Made by a program: the position numbers and the translations under genes
DNA from: CAZMGV01 sp964565925
GTDB taxonomy: Bacteria; JAGRBM01; JAHCIT01
Direction: 5' to 3'
Assembly: GCA_964565925.1 (NCBI GenBank)
Contig: CAZMGV010000006.1
Span: forward strand, 62,001 to 126,000
Length of the DNA: 64,000 bases
The notes under the pieces: generated by a model
Seen by the model: only the letters and a program-made list of their open reading frames with translations
Database searches by the model: none
Told to the model about the DNA's origin: nothing
Shown here: positions 1 to 7,615 of the stretch, in pieces
How the letters are laid out: every line of letters starts with the position of its first letter
Numbering within the stretch: position 1 is the stretch's first letter

Positions 1-1
1 T

Positions 2-46
2 CCCGCTGATGAAACACCGGAGAAAGGCATGACGGAACGTGGATAA
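2..46 (+). CDS. C-terminal end of an upstream gene (partial)
   Basis: The frame starting at base 2 is open from the window edge and ends with TAA at 44-46, giving a tail of 14 residues (PADETPEKGMTERG). It overlaps the GTG start of murA by 8 bases, which suggests translational coupling. Too little is visible for a family call. In several deltaproteobacteria-like genomes prmC precedes murA, so prmC is only a guess from gene order. Confidence 0.4.
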   Translation, partial: PADETPEKGMTERG

Positions 47-1331
47 GCTCCTGATCAGAGGCGGCGCGAGACTGAAGGGCACGGTACGTGTGTCCGGCGC
101 CAAGAACAGCGCGCTTCCGCTCATGGCCTGCGCCCTGCTCGGCGAAGGATCGTCCACGCTCAAAAACGTCCCCGCGCTCGCCGATGTGAAAACCATGGCG
201 AAACTGCTCCAGAACATGGGCTGCGGGATCACGCCGGGCGACGGTTCCGTCACCATCGACGCATCCAAAGTACCTAACTGCGAAGCGCCGTACGATCTCG
301 TCAAGACCATGCGTGCCTCGGTCGTCGTGCTGGGTCCGCTTGTGGGCCGGTTCGGCAAGGCGAGGATTTCACTCCCGGGCGGCTGCGCCATCGGCGCCCG
401 GCCGATCGATCAGCACCTGAAAGTCCTCGAAGCGCTCGGAGCAATGATCCGGGTCGAGCACGGTTACGTGATCGCCGAAGCCGGACGGCTGCAGGGCGCC
501 AGGTTCACCTTCGATATCCAGACCGTGACCGGCACCGAAAACGCCCTCATGGCTGCCGCGTGTGCCAAAGGCACCACCGAGCTGATGAACTGCGCCCGCG
601 AGCCGGAAGTGGTCGAGCTCGCCGAAGTGCTGGTCAGTATGGGCGCGAAGATCGACGGCGCCGGCACGGAGCGGATCACGGTTGAGGGCGTCTCCTCGCT
701 CAAGCCGTTCAACTGTTCCGTCATGCCGGACCGGATCGAAACCGGTACGCTGATCGCCGCCGCCGCGATCACGGGCGGCGATGTAACCCTCGAAGACGCC
801 GTGCCGGAACACTCGGGCGCGCTGATCGCCAAATTGTCCGAATGTGGCGTCAGCATCGAAACCGACGTTCGGAAAATCCGTGTACGGGTACCGGGCGGCA
901 TCGGTTCGATCCGCTCTGGCGACATCGACACGCAACCGTTCCCCGGCTTCGCCACCGACATGCAGGCCCAGTACATGGCGCTCATGGCGGTCGCACAGGG
1001 AACCTCCATTATCTCGGAGAACGTCTTCGAGAACCGGTTCATGCATGTGCAGGAGCTGGTGCGCATGGGTGCCGACATCAAGATCAAGGGAAACGTCTCG
1101 ATTGTGAAAGGTGTCGAGAAGCTCACGAGCGCGCCCGTCATGGCGACCGACCTGCGGGCGTCCGCCGGTCTCGTCGTCGCCGCGCTGGTGGCCGACGGAG
1201 AAACGGTCGTGGACCGGATCTACCATCTGGACCGTGGTTACGAATCGCTGGAAAAGAAACTGGCCTCGCTCGGCGCGATGATCGAAAGATTCGCCGGAAA
1301 GTGGCCCGAACAGGTATTGGGAAAGTCATGA
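39..1331 (+). CDS. murA: UDP-N-acetylglucosamine 1-carboxyvinyltransferase (MurA)
   Basis: MurA transfers enolpyruvate from phosphoenolpyruvate to UDP-GlcNAc, the first committed step of peptidoglycan synthesis in the cytoplasm. The 430 residues match the usual length. The substrate-binding SGAKNSAL motif lies near residues 19-26. The flexible loop LPGGCAIGARPIDQH carries the catalytic cysteine at about residue 116, so the enzyme should be fosfomycin-sensitive (an inference from the family). The start is GTG, the first residue of the conserved DKLLIRGG segment, with GGAG upstream at 19-22. The stop overlaps the hisG start (ATGA), so murA appears to lead or join the histidine operon. Pairing of murA with hisG is known in several bacterial groups. 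Confidence 0.97.
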   Translation: MDKLLIRGGARLKGTVRVSGAKNSALPLMACALLGEGSSTLKNVPALADVKTMAKLLQNMGCGITPGDGSVTIDASKVPNCEAPYDLVKTMRASVVVLGPLVGRFGKARISLPGGCAIGARPIDQHLKVLEALGAMIRVEHGYVIAEAGRLQGARFTFDIQTVTGTENALMAAACAKGTTELMNCAREPEVVELAEVLVSMGAKIDGAGTERITVEGVSSLKPFNCSVMPDRIETGTLIAAAAITGGDVTLEDAVPEHSGALIAKLSECGVSIETDVRKIRVRVPGGIGSIRSGDIDTQPFPGFATDMQAQYMALMAVAQGTSIISENVFENRFMHVQELVRMGADIKIKGNVSIVKGVEKLTSAPVMATDLRASAGLVVAALVADGETVVDRIYHLDRGYESLEKKLASLGAMIERFAGKWPEQVLGKS

Positions 1332-1963
1332 TCACGTTAGCCGTCGCCAAAGGCCGCGTCTTCGACGAGAGCCTGGAACTCCTCGCCCCGCTCGGCGTCT
1401 CCGCCGATCAGGTGAAACGGGACAGCCGCTCGCTCATCCACGCCTTCCCGAAAGCGGGCCTGAGCCTTCTCGTCGTGCGTTCGCAGGACGTCCCGACCTA
1501 TGTGGAATCGGGCGCCGCCGAGCTGGGTATTGTCGGCAAGGACGTGCTGCTCGAGCACGGCTCCAAACTGTTCGAGCTGTTCGACCTCGGCATCGGCAAG
1601 TGCCGGCTGTCGCTTGCCAAGAAAAAGTCCGATGTGCCGTTTCTGGAGATGAACCCCGATGAGCCGATCCGGGTTGCGACGAAATACGTGAATCTCACGA
1701 CGGACTACCTGAACCGCATGGGCCGCCGTGCCGAAATCGTCACCCTGTACGGCTCGGTGGAACTGGCTCCGCTCGTGGGACTTGCCGACCGGATCTGCGA
1801 CCTGGTTTCGACCGGGAGCACGCTGAAGGCCAACGGCCTGGTTGAAGATCTGGTCATTCTCGAGTCCACCTGCCGGCTCATCGCCAGCCCGGCGGCGCTG
1901 AAACTCAACCCCAAGGGGATCCGTCCGCTCGCCGAACGGATCGGAGGGCTCGCCGCCGCATGA
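1328..1963 (+). CDS. hisG: ATP phosphoribosyltransferase, short form (HisG)
   Basis: HisG condenses ATP with PRPP to open the histidine pathway. The product has 211 residues. It begins MITLAVAKGRVFDES and carries the ESGAAELGIVGKD motif and the PRPP-loop-like DLVSTGSTLKANGL segment. It lacks the C-terminal ACT-like regulatory domain of long HisG, so it is the short form (HisG-S), which in known organisms needs the HisRS-like partner HisZ for activity. No hisZ is visible in the window. The frame stays open upstream to 842 inside murA, but homology and the ATGA overlap with murA fix the start at 1328. The TGA overlaps the hisD start. Confidence 0.95.
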   Translation: MITLAVAKGRVFDESLELLAPLGVSADQVKRDSRSLIHAFPKAGLSLLVVRSQDVPTYVESGAAELGIVGKDVLLEHGSKLFELFDLGIGKCRLSLAKKKSDVPFLEMNPDEPIRVATKYVNLTTDYLNRMGRRAEIVTLYGSVELAPLVGLADRICDLVSTGSTLKANGLVEDLVILESTCRLIASPAALKLNPKGIRPLAERIGGLAAA

Positions 1964-3435
1964 TCGGGATCTTCGACAGCGGCACGGAATCCTGCCGGGA
2001 ACGGCTGGAACGACTTCGTCCGAAGTCCGGCGGACCTTCGCCCGAATTTGCCGGTTCCGTCCAGAAGATCATCGCTGATGTCGAGCAGCGGGGCGACGAA
2101 GCCCTGCTGGAATACGCCCAGAAGTTCGACCGCGTCGCCAAGGGCGAACCGGTTGAAGTCACGAAGGCCGAGATGCAGGCGGCGGTCTCGAAGACCGACC
2201 CGGCCGTCGTGAAGGCGCTCAGACTCGCCCGCGAACGGATCGAGACCTATCACCTGAAACAGGTGAGCCGCGGTTATGTCGTAAAGGACAAATACGGCAG
2301 CCGTCTCGAACTGCGCGTGGAGCCGGTCGCCCGGGCCGGCGTCTATGTCCCGGGCGGCAAGGCGGCCTATCCGTCGACCGTTCTGATGAACGTCGTCCCG
2401 GCCCGCGTCGCCGGTGTGAAAGAAATTATCGCCACCTCGCCCGGAGCCTCGCTCGCGGCAAACCCGGTCGTGCTGGCCGCCTGCGCCATCGCCGGAGTCG
2501 ATCGTCTGTTCCGGTTCGGCGGGGCGCAAGCGATTGCCGCGCTTGCCTTCGGAACCGCGACTGTACCGAAGTGTCCGGTCATCGTGGGGCCGGGCAACGC
2601 GTTTGTGGCCGAAGCCAAGCGCCAGCTCTACGGACGCGTGGGGATCGATTCGATCGCCGGACCGTCCGAAGTGGTCGTCATCGCCGACGGCACCGCGAAC
2701 CCGGTCGAGATCGCCGCCGACCTGCTTTCCCAGGCGGAGCACGACGAACTGGCCGCCGGTGTCCTGATTACCGACTCCCGGAAACTCGCCCAGCTGGTCC
2801 AGAAAGAGATCATCCGCGCGGTCGATGTGTCGGAGCGGCGGGCAATTCTGGAAAAATCGGTCCCGGAACGTGGCCTCATTATCGTCGTCGATTCGCTGGC
2901 CGAAGCGGTCGAGATCACGAACGAGCTGGCGCCCGAGCACGTCGAGGTCATGGTCCACAGACCCGAAGGGCTTGCCCGTCACATCCGGAACGCGGGGGCG
3001 ATCTTCCTCGGCCGCACGACACCCGAGGCGATGGGAGATTACCTCGCCGGTTCCAATCACGTACTGCCGACCGGCGGCGCGGCGAGTTTTTCCGGACCGC
3101 TCGGTGTGGCGACTTTCATGAAAAAGACGAGCGTCGTCTTCACGCCTGAAAGGGCGATGCAGGCGCTCGGTCCGTCGATTGTAACCCTGGCGAAATCGGA
3201 AGGACTGTTCGAGCACGCCCGGTCGGTGGAAGTCCGGCTGAACCCGCCGAAGCCTCCCAAACCCCCGGAAGCAACAGAACCGGCGGCCACGACACGGACC
3301 GGCAACGTGTTCAAAATGCGCACCCGGCTTCGCAAGGCCGGGGGCAGCAAAAAGGGCGCGTTGGCGCCCGTGGTGAAGCTGCGTCCCGGGTCCGGCCGCA
3401 AGCCGGGCGGCCCCAAGGGGGGAAAGAAGAAATGA
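1960..3435 (+). CDS. hisD: Histidinol dehydrogenase with a basic C-terminal tail (HisD)
   Basis: HisD catalyses the last two steps of the pathway, oxidising L-histidinol to L-histidine with NAD+ and zinc. The body of about 425 residues is canonical: GGKAAYPSTVLMN, GPGNAFVAEAKRQLYG, the SQAEHDE segment and the catalytic Glu-His pair in LAPEHVEVM. The 491-residue product continues about 65 residues past the usual end with a proline-, lysine- and glycine-rich tail (PPKPPKPPEATEP, then MRTRLRKAGGSKKG and a GGPKGGKKK end). E. coli HisD has 434 residues. The tail is in frame, the stop overlaps hisC, and its role is unknown. The start overlaps the hisG stop. Confidence 0.95.
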   Translation: MIGIFDSGTESCRERLERLRPKSGGPSPEFAGSVQKIIADVEQRGDEALLEYAQKFDRVAKGEPVEVTKAEMQAAVSKTDPAVVKALRLARERIETYHLKQVSRGYVVKDKYGSRLELRVEPVARAGVYVPGGKAAYPSTVLMNVVPARVAGVKEIIATSPGASLAANPVVLAACAIAGVDRLFRFGGAQAIAALAFGTATVPKCPVIVGPGNAFVAEAKRQLYGRVGIDSIAGPSEVVVIADGTANPVEIAADLLSQAEHDELAAGVLITDSRKLAQLVQKEIIRAVDVSERRAILEKSVPERGLIIVVDSLAEAVEITNELAPEHVEVMVHRPEGLARHIRNAGAIFLGRTTPEAMGDYLAGSNHVLPTGGAASFSGPLGVATFMKKTSVVFTPERAMQALGPSIVTLAKSEGLFEHARSVEVRLNPPKPPKPPEATEPAATTRTGNVFKMRTRLRKAGGSKKGALAPVVKLRPGSGRKPGGPKGGKKK

Positions 3436-4523
3436 AACTTCCCGCCCGGTACAAGGATCTCGTCCGCCCCGAAGTTGAAGAGATGAAGGGCTATCACGTC
3501 CCGCCGTCCGCCAATATCAAGGTGCGCCTGGACGCCAATGAGCTGCCGTACGACCTGCCGCTGCGCCTGCGTGCGCGGCTGGCGGCGGAACTGCAGCGCG
3601 TTCCACTCAACCGCTATCCGGAGATGAATCCGGTCGCGCTCAAGAAACTGATCGTCAAGCGCTACCGGGCGCCCCGGGACACGCAGGTGGTCCTTGGCAA
3701 CGGTTCGGACGAAATCATCGGCCTGCTGCTCAACACCTTTGCCGGATCGTCACGTTCGAAGCCGCGCCTGCTGGTTCCGCAACCGACGTTCTCGATGTTC
3801 GGCATTATCGGGAAAAGCCACGGCTACGAAGTCACCGGCGTGGAAACGGGCGACGATTTCGACCTCGATCTGAAAGACGTGGGCCGGGCCATCGTGCGCC
3901 AGCCGGTGAATCTCGTTTTCCTGGCGATGCCCAACAATCCGACCGGCAACTGTTTCGATCCCGACGTGGTCAAATGGCTGCTCGAGGATTCCGGAGCGAT
4001 CGTCGTCGTGGACGAGGCCTACGGCGATTTTGCCGATTCGAGCTGGACCGACCGGCTGGCGAAATATCCGAATCTGGTGGTGATGAAGACACTTTCGAAG
4101 GTCGGTTTCGCCACCGCCCGTTTCGGCATGGCCCTCTGCAACCCGGAGATCGCCGACCGTCTGGAGCGGGTCCGCCTGCCCTACAATATCGGCGGGATGA
4201 ATCTGAAGATTGCCCAGATCGCCTATGAAAACGGCCCCGAGATCGACAAGCTGGTCACCAAAGTGACCACCGAACGGGACCGCCTGGCAGCGCAGCTCAG
4301 GCGGTTCAGCCGGCTGCGGGTCTATCCGAGCGAGGCGAACTTCATCCTGGTTCGCCTGCTGACCGGCGACGCGACGTTGCTCTGGGATGCACTGCGCAGC
4401 AAGGGTATCCTTATCCGGAACCTGAGCCGCCCGGGACGTCTGGATGGTTGCCTGAGAATTACGATCGGGACCCCCGCCGAGAACCGCGCCCTTATGAAGG
4501 CGCTGGAAGGACTTCTGAAATAA
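3432..4523 (+). CDS. hisC: Histidinol-phosphate aminotransferase (HisC)
   Basis: HisC is a PLP enzyme (aminotransferase class I/II fold) that converts imidazole-acetol phosphate and glutamate to histidinol phosphate. The 363 residues fit the family. Visible landmarks are NRYPEMNP, the LGNGSDEII cofactor-phosphate segment, MPNNPTGN, VVVDEAYGDF and the Schiff-base lysine in TLSKVGFATARFG. The start ATG overlaps the hisD stop (ATGA), and the stop lies one base before the hisB start, so it is embedded in the operon. A role as a general aromatic or other aminotransferase is possible in this superfamily, but the operon position makes HisC by far the best reading. Confidence 0.95.
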   Translation: MKLPARYKDLVRPEVEEMKGYHVPPSANIKVRLDANELPYDLPLRLRARLAAELQRVPLNRYPEMNPVALKKLIVKRYRAPRDTQVVLGNGSDEIIGLLLNTFAGSSRSKPRLLVPQPTFSMFGIIGKSHGYEVTGVETGDDFDLDLKDVGRAIVRQPVNLVFLAMPNNPTGNCFDPDVVKWLLEDSGAIVVVDEAYGDFADSSWTDRLAKYPNLVVMKTLSKVGFATARFGMALCNPEIADRLERVRLPYNIGGMNLKIAQIAYENGPEIDKLVTKVTTERDRLAAQLRRFSRLRVYPSEANFILVRLLTGDATLLWDALRSKGILIRNLSRPGRLDGCLRITIGTPAENRALMKALEGLLK

Positions 4524-4524
4524 C

Positions 4525-5169
4525 ATGCCGAAAAAACCGACCAGAAAGCCGTCCCCGAAATCCGGTACCAGAAAATCTGCGGCCCGGAAAGGCCGTACCG
4601 GTTCCGTCACCCGCAAGACCAAGGAGACGGAGATTGAGCTGAAAATCAATCTGGACGGCACCGGCCGTTACGAAGTGGACACGCCGGTTCCGTTTCTCTC
4701 CCACATGCTCGCGCAGCTGGCCGTCCATGGATCATTCGATCTCGAAGTGACTGCGAAAGGCGATGTGGAAGTGGACGCTCACCACACGGTGGAAGATCTG
4801 GCGATCTGCCTCGGCATGGCCTTCCGCGACGCCGCGGGCGACAAGTCCGGCATCAACCGGTTCGGCTTCTTTGTGGCCCCGCTGGACGAGGCACTGTGCG
4901 AGACGGTGATCGATCTGTCTGGCCGGCCGCACACGGTGTTCAACGGCGAGGTGCCGTCCGGCAAGATCGGCAATTTCGACGTGGAGATGGTCCCCCATTT
5001 CTTCCAGTCGTTCGCCAACCACTCGCTCTCGACTCTGCACCTCACTGTGCGCTACGGCGAGAACCGCCATCACATTGTGGAGGCGCTGTTCAAGTCTTTT
5101 GCGCGTGCGCTGAAAACCGCGGTGGCCCCCTCGAATTTGGGACTAGCCTCGACCAAGGGAGTGCTCTGA
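4525..5169 (+). CDS. hisB: Imidazoleglycerol-phosphate dehydratase with a basic N-terminal extension (HisB)
   Basis: HisB dehydrates imidazole glycerol phosphate to imidazole-acetol phosphate, using manganese bound by histidine-rich motifs. The motifs DAHHTVEDLAICLG and HMLAQLAVHGSFDLEV and the later ENRHHIVEALFKSF segment are intact. It is the monofunctional dehydratase, without a phosphatase domain. The family core begins around TRKTKETEIELKINLDGTG. Before it lies an extension of about 28 residues rich in Lys, Arg, Ser and Thr (MPKKPTRKPSPKSG...), resembling the tail at the C terminus of the neighbouring HisD. No later ATG fits the core, so the extension is probably translated. Confidence 0.94.
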   Translation: MPKKPTRKPSPKSGTRKSAARKGRTGSVTRKTKETEIELKINLDGTGRYEVDTPVPFLSHMLAQLAVHGSFDLEVTAKGDVEVDAHHTVEDLAICLGMAFRDAAGDKSGINRFGFFVAPLDEALCETVIDLSGRPHTVFNGEVPSGKIGNFDVEMVPHFFQSFANHSLSTLHLTVRYGENRHHIVEALFKSFARALKTAVAPSNLGLASTKGVL

Positions 5170-5175
5170 CCCGTC

Positions 5176-5802
5176 ATGCCGAAGAATGTCGCCGTCATCG
5201 ATTACGGACGCGGAAACCTGGGCAGCGTGGCCAAGGCGCTGGAATATGTCGGCGCCTCGGTGAAGATCGTCAGCGACGCCGCCCAGGTGGCGGCGGCCGA
5301 CCGGGTGGTGCTGCCCGGACAGGGCGCTTTTGCCGACTGCATGACGACGCTGGCCGAACGGGGTCTCACCGAGGCTGTCCAGAAGACGATCGAGAGCGGC
5401 AAACCGTACCTGGGCCTGTGCCTGGGCCTCCAGATCCTGTTCGAATACAGTGAAGAGCACGGCGGCAAGGAAGGGCTGGGAATTATTCCCGGCCGCGTGG
5501 TCCGGTTTCCGGATCCCCGCTGGACTCAGCTCAAGGTGCCCCATATGGGCTGGAATTCGATCCGCAAGACCGGTGACTTTCCGCTGTTCGCCAGGATCGC
5601 GCAGGAGGAGTATTTTTATTTCGTACACTCCTACTACGCACAGGTGACGACCGATAACGAACCCTGGATAGCGACGACCTCCGACTACGGGACAAACTTC
5701 ATTTCTTCGGTATCGAAGGACAACGTTCATGCGACCCAGTTTCACCCGGAAAAAAGCCAGTCCGCCGGTCTCCGGTTTCTCGAGAATTTTCTCAGCGTCT
5801 GA
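5176..5802 (+). CDS. hisH: Imidazole glycerol phosphate synthase, glutamine amidotransferase subunit (HisH)
   Basis: HisH hydrolyses glutamine and channels ammonia to HisF, which closes the imidazole ring and releases AICAR. The 208-residue class I amidotransferase carries the nucleophile cysteine in YLGLCLGLQILFE and the His-Glu pair in ATQFHPEKSQ. It starts at ATG 5176, six bases after the hisB stop. Its obligate partner HisF is not in this operon but on the opposite strand at 17181-17960. Confidence 0.96.
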   Translation: MPKNVAVIDYGRGNLGSVAKALEYVGASVKIVSDAAQVAAADRVVLPGQGAFADCMTTLAERGLTEAVQKTIESGKPYLGLCLGLQILFEYSEEHGGKEGLGIIPGRVVRFPDPRWTQLKVPHMGWNSIRKTGDFPLFARIAQEEYFYFVHSYYAQVTTDNEPWIATTSDYGTNFISSVSKDNVHATQFHPEKSQSAGLRFLENFLSV

Positions 5803-5826
5803 GCACGGGAGCGCTTTCACCTCAAG

Positions 5827-6540
5827 ATGATCGTCTATCCAGCCATTGACATCCGGGGCGGGCAATGCGTCCGCCTGAGCCAGGGCGATTACGCCCGCGA
5901 GAAGGTCTACAACCCCGATCCGGTGGATCAGGCCCGTGAATGGGTCCGCCGGGGTGCCGAATGGATTCACGTCGTCGACCTGGACGGCGCCAAGGACGGA
6001 ACGCCGGCAAACCGTGACCTGATTTCACGGATCGTGCGGGACTGCCATGTACCGGTGCAGCTGGGCGGCGGAATCCGGACACTGGCGCTGGCCGAACAGT
6101 ATCTCGCTCTGGGTGTGAGCCGGCTGGTACTGGGCTCGCTGCTCGTTCGTGACCGTGATACAGCTTTCGCCATTATCCGGAAATTTTCCGGCAAGGTGGC
6201 GGCCGGCATCGACGCCCGCGACGGAAAGGTCGCCGTGCAGGGCTGGACGGAAACCACCGATACGACAGCCGCCGATCTGGCGCAGCGAGTGCTCGACACA
6301 GGCGCCTCGCACGTGATCTATACAGATATTGCGCGGGACGGTATGCTTCAGGGGCCCAATCTTGAACAGACCGGATCGCTCGCTGCCCGGACCGGACGGA
6401 TCATCGCTTCCGGCGGTGTGGCCCGGGTTCAGGACATCACCGATCTTTCGGTACTGGACGGTGTCGAAGGCGTTATCGTGGGACGGGCGTTGTACGAAGG
6501 AAAATTCACGCTTGAAGAAGCGATTGAGGCCGCTGGCTGA
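5827..6540 (+). CDS. hisA: ProFAR isomerase (HisA)
   Basis: HisA is the (beta/alpha)8-barrel isomerase that converts ProFAR to PRFAR before ring closure by HisH/HisF. The 237 residues include the catalytic aspartates in YPAIDIRGG (near residue 8) and in YTDIARDGMLQGPN, and the phosphate-binding GGGIRT and ASGGVAR loops. The gap to hisH is 24 bases. This is the last pathway gene of the first cluster; hisF and hisIE lie near the origin. Confidence 0.96.
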   Translation: MIVYPAIDIRGGQCVRLSQGDYAREKVYNPDPVDQAREWVRRGAEWIHVVDLDGAKDGTPANRDLISRIVRDCHVPVQLGGGIRTLALAEQYLALGVSRLVLGSLLVRDRDTAFAIIRKFSGKVAAGIDARDGKVAVQGWTETTDTTAADLAQRVLDTGASHVIYTDIARDGMLQGPNLEQTGSLAARTGRIIASGGVARVQDITDLSVLDGVEGVIVGRALYEGKFTLEEAIEAAG

Positions 6541-6565
6541 CCGCCGCGCCCCTCCGGAGACTGAC

Positions 6566-7033
6566 ATGATGAAGACCAAAACCGTTATTCTGGCCGCCGC
6601 CGCGGTGTTCGCGCTGACCGGGTGTCACTCCCGCCGCAAAAACGCCGAGCCGGTCAAAGCAGAACAGCCCGCCGGTGAAGCGGCGGCGCCCCGGGCGGAG
6701 TTCGTCGGGCGGCTCGACTGCAAGGCTTACGATCCTTATAAATCGTACGAGGCATCGGGTCGGGCCAAGCCGCCGGAAAAACTGCCGGAAGGGCTGAACG
6801 GCCGCCTGCTCGCTCAGAAGAACGCCGAATACGACGCGGCCTCGAAACTGCTCAAGGAAGCGGCCGTCAAATGCAATGTGCCCGCCGAGATCGCTTCCAA
6901 AGCGCAGCCGTATGACCTGCTGCTGCGCAATTCCAGGGTTCTGAGTGAGGCCCCCGACGGAACCGTCAACGTGACTGTCGAAGTGCTCGGCAAGGACATT
7001 CTCGACCTGCTCGGGGCGGTTTCCCGGAACTGA
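6566..7033 (+). CDS. Small lipoprotein of unknown function
   Basis: The product has 155 residues and starts MMKTKTVILAAAAVFALTGC, a short signal with lipobox LTGC, so it is predicted to be lipidated. The start is chosen at 6566 because GGAG at 6556-6559 sits about 6 bases upstream and the signal peptide begins there; ATG at 6569 is an equally good alternative. The mature part is charged, with a Lys/Glu-rich linker followed by a small domain containing two cysteines (RLDCKAYDP and AVKCNVPAE) that could form a disulphide. No family is recognised. It follows hisA by 25 bases and may be co-transcribed. Confidence 0.8.
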   Translation: MMKTKTVILAAAAVFALTGCHSRRKNAEPVKAEQPAGEAAAPRAEFVGRLDCKAYDPYKSYEASGRAKPPEKLPEGLNGRLLAQKNAEYDAASKLLKEAAVKCNVPAEIASKAQPYDLLLRNSRVLSEAPDGTVNVTVEVLGKDILDLLGAVSRN

Positions 7034-7158
7034 CAGAAAAGCACACCTGCTCGTTTGACCGGGTGCCGCCGTGTTTATCGCACTGCGGCACCAGTTTCTT
7101 TCGGGAACAATTGCCCCCGCCGCTTTTCGCGTTATACGATGTTTCTATATAGGACAGA

Positions 7159-7178
7159 TATCGATTTCATAATCGATA
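7159..7178. promoter_or_regulatory. Perfect inverted repeat before the CheY-like gene
   Basis: TATCGATT and AATCGATA form perfect 8-base arms around a TCAT spacer. The repeat lies 7 bases before the AAGGTGG ribosome-binding site of the receiver gene and just after AT-rich sequence (TTATACGATG, TATATAGG) that could hold a -10 element. It may be a dimeric operator, or a hairpin in the 5' leader affecting translation. No regulator is assigned. Confidence 0.5.
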
Positions 7179-7200
7179 CTCCTCAAGGTGGTACGGCCCC

Positions 7201-7563
7201 ATGGGAAAAAGGGTTCTGCTTGTGGATGACTCGGTCACCACGGCAAAACAGCTGGAAAGCATCATCGTCGGACTGAACGGGTTCGAGATCGTCGGTCATG
7301 CCAAAAATGGCGCCGAGGCTGTGAAAATGTATAAGTCGCTCAGTCCGGACATCGTCTGCATGGATATCGTCATGCCGCTGATGGACGGTCTTCAGGCAAC
7401 CCGTGCCATTCTTCAGCTCGACCAGAACGCCAAGGTTGTCATGATTTCCTCGCTGGGCGGCGTGGGCGACAAGGTCGTCGAGGCGCTGAAAGTGGGCGCC
7501 AAGGACGTGATCGCCAAGCCCTTCGAGCCCGAGAAGATCAAGCAGACGCTGACCTCTCTCTGA
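7201..7563 (+). CDS. Single-domain response regulator (CheY-like receiver)
   Basis: The 120-residue stand-alone receiver has the acidic pair in LLVDDS (residues 9-10), the phosphoacceptor aspartate in CMDIVMPLMDG (near 55), the switch serine in VMISSLGG and the lysine in VIAKPFEP. There is no output domain, so it probably signals by protein contact, as CheY does. AAGGTGG at 7185-7191 supports the ATG at 7201. It precedes a CheX-domain protein by 52 bases, and CheX enzymes dephosphorylate CheY-type receivers, so the two probably form one signalling pair. No kinase is adjacent. Confidence 0.9.
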   Translation: MGKRVLLVDDSVTTAKQLESIIVGLNGFEIVGHAKNGAEAVKMYKSLSPDIVCMDIVMPLMDGLQATRAILQLDQNAKVVMISSLGGVGDKVVEALKVGAKDVIAKPFEPEKIKQTLTSL

Positions 7564-7615
7564 GGTCCTTGGATCCGGCAGAAACCAACCGGCAGGTATA
7601 AGGGGAGAGTCGCGC

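Noticed and set aside
369..1226. Long minus-strand open frame across murA
   Set aside because: Shadow of murA; its product has no domain features and is typical of high-GC antisense frames.
842..1327. Upstream extension of the hisG frame inside murA
   Set aside because: HisG homology begins exactly at MITLAVAKGR and the ATGA overlap fixes the start at 1328.
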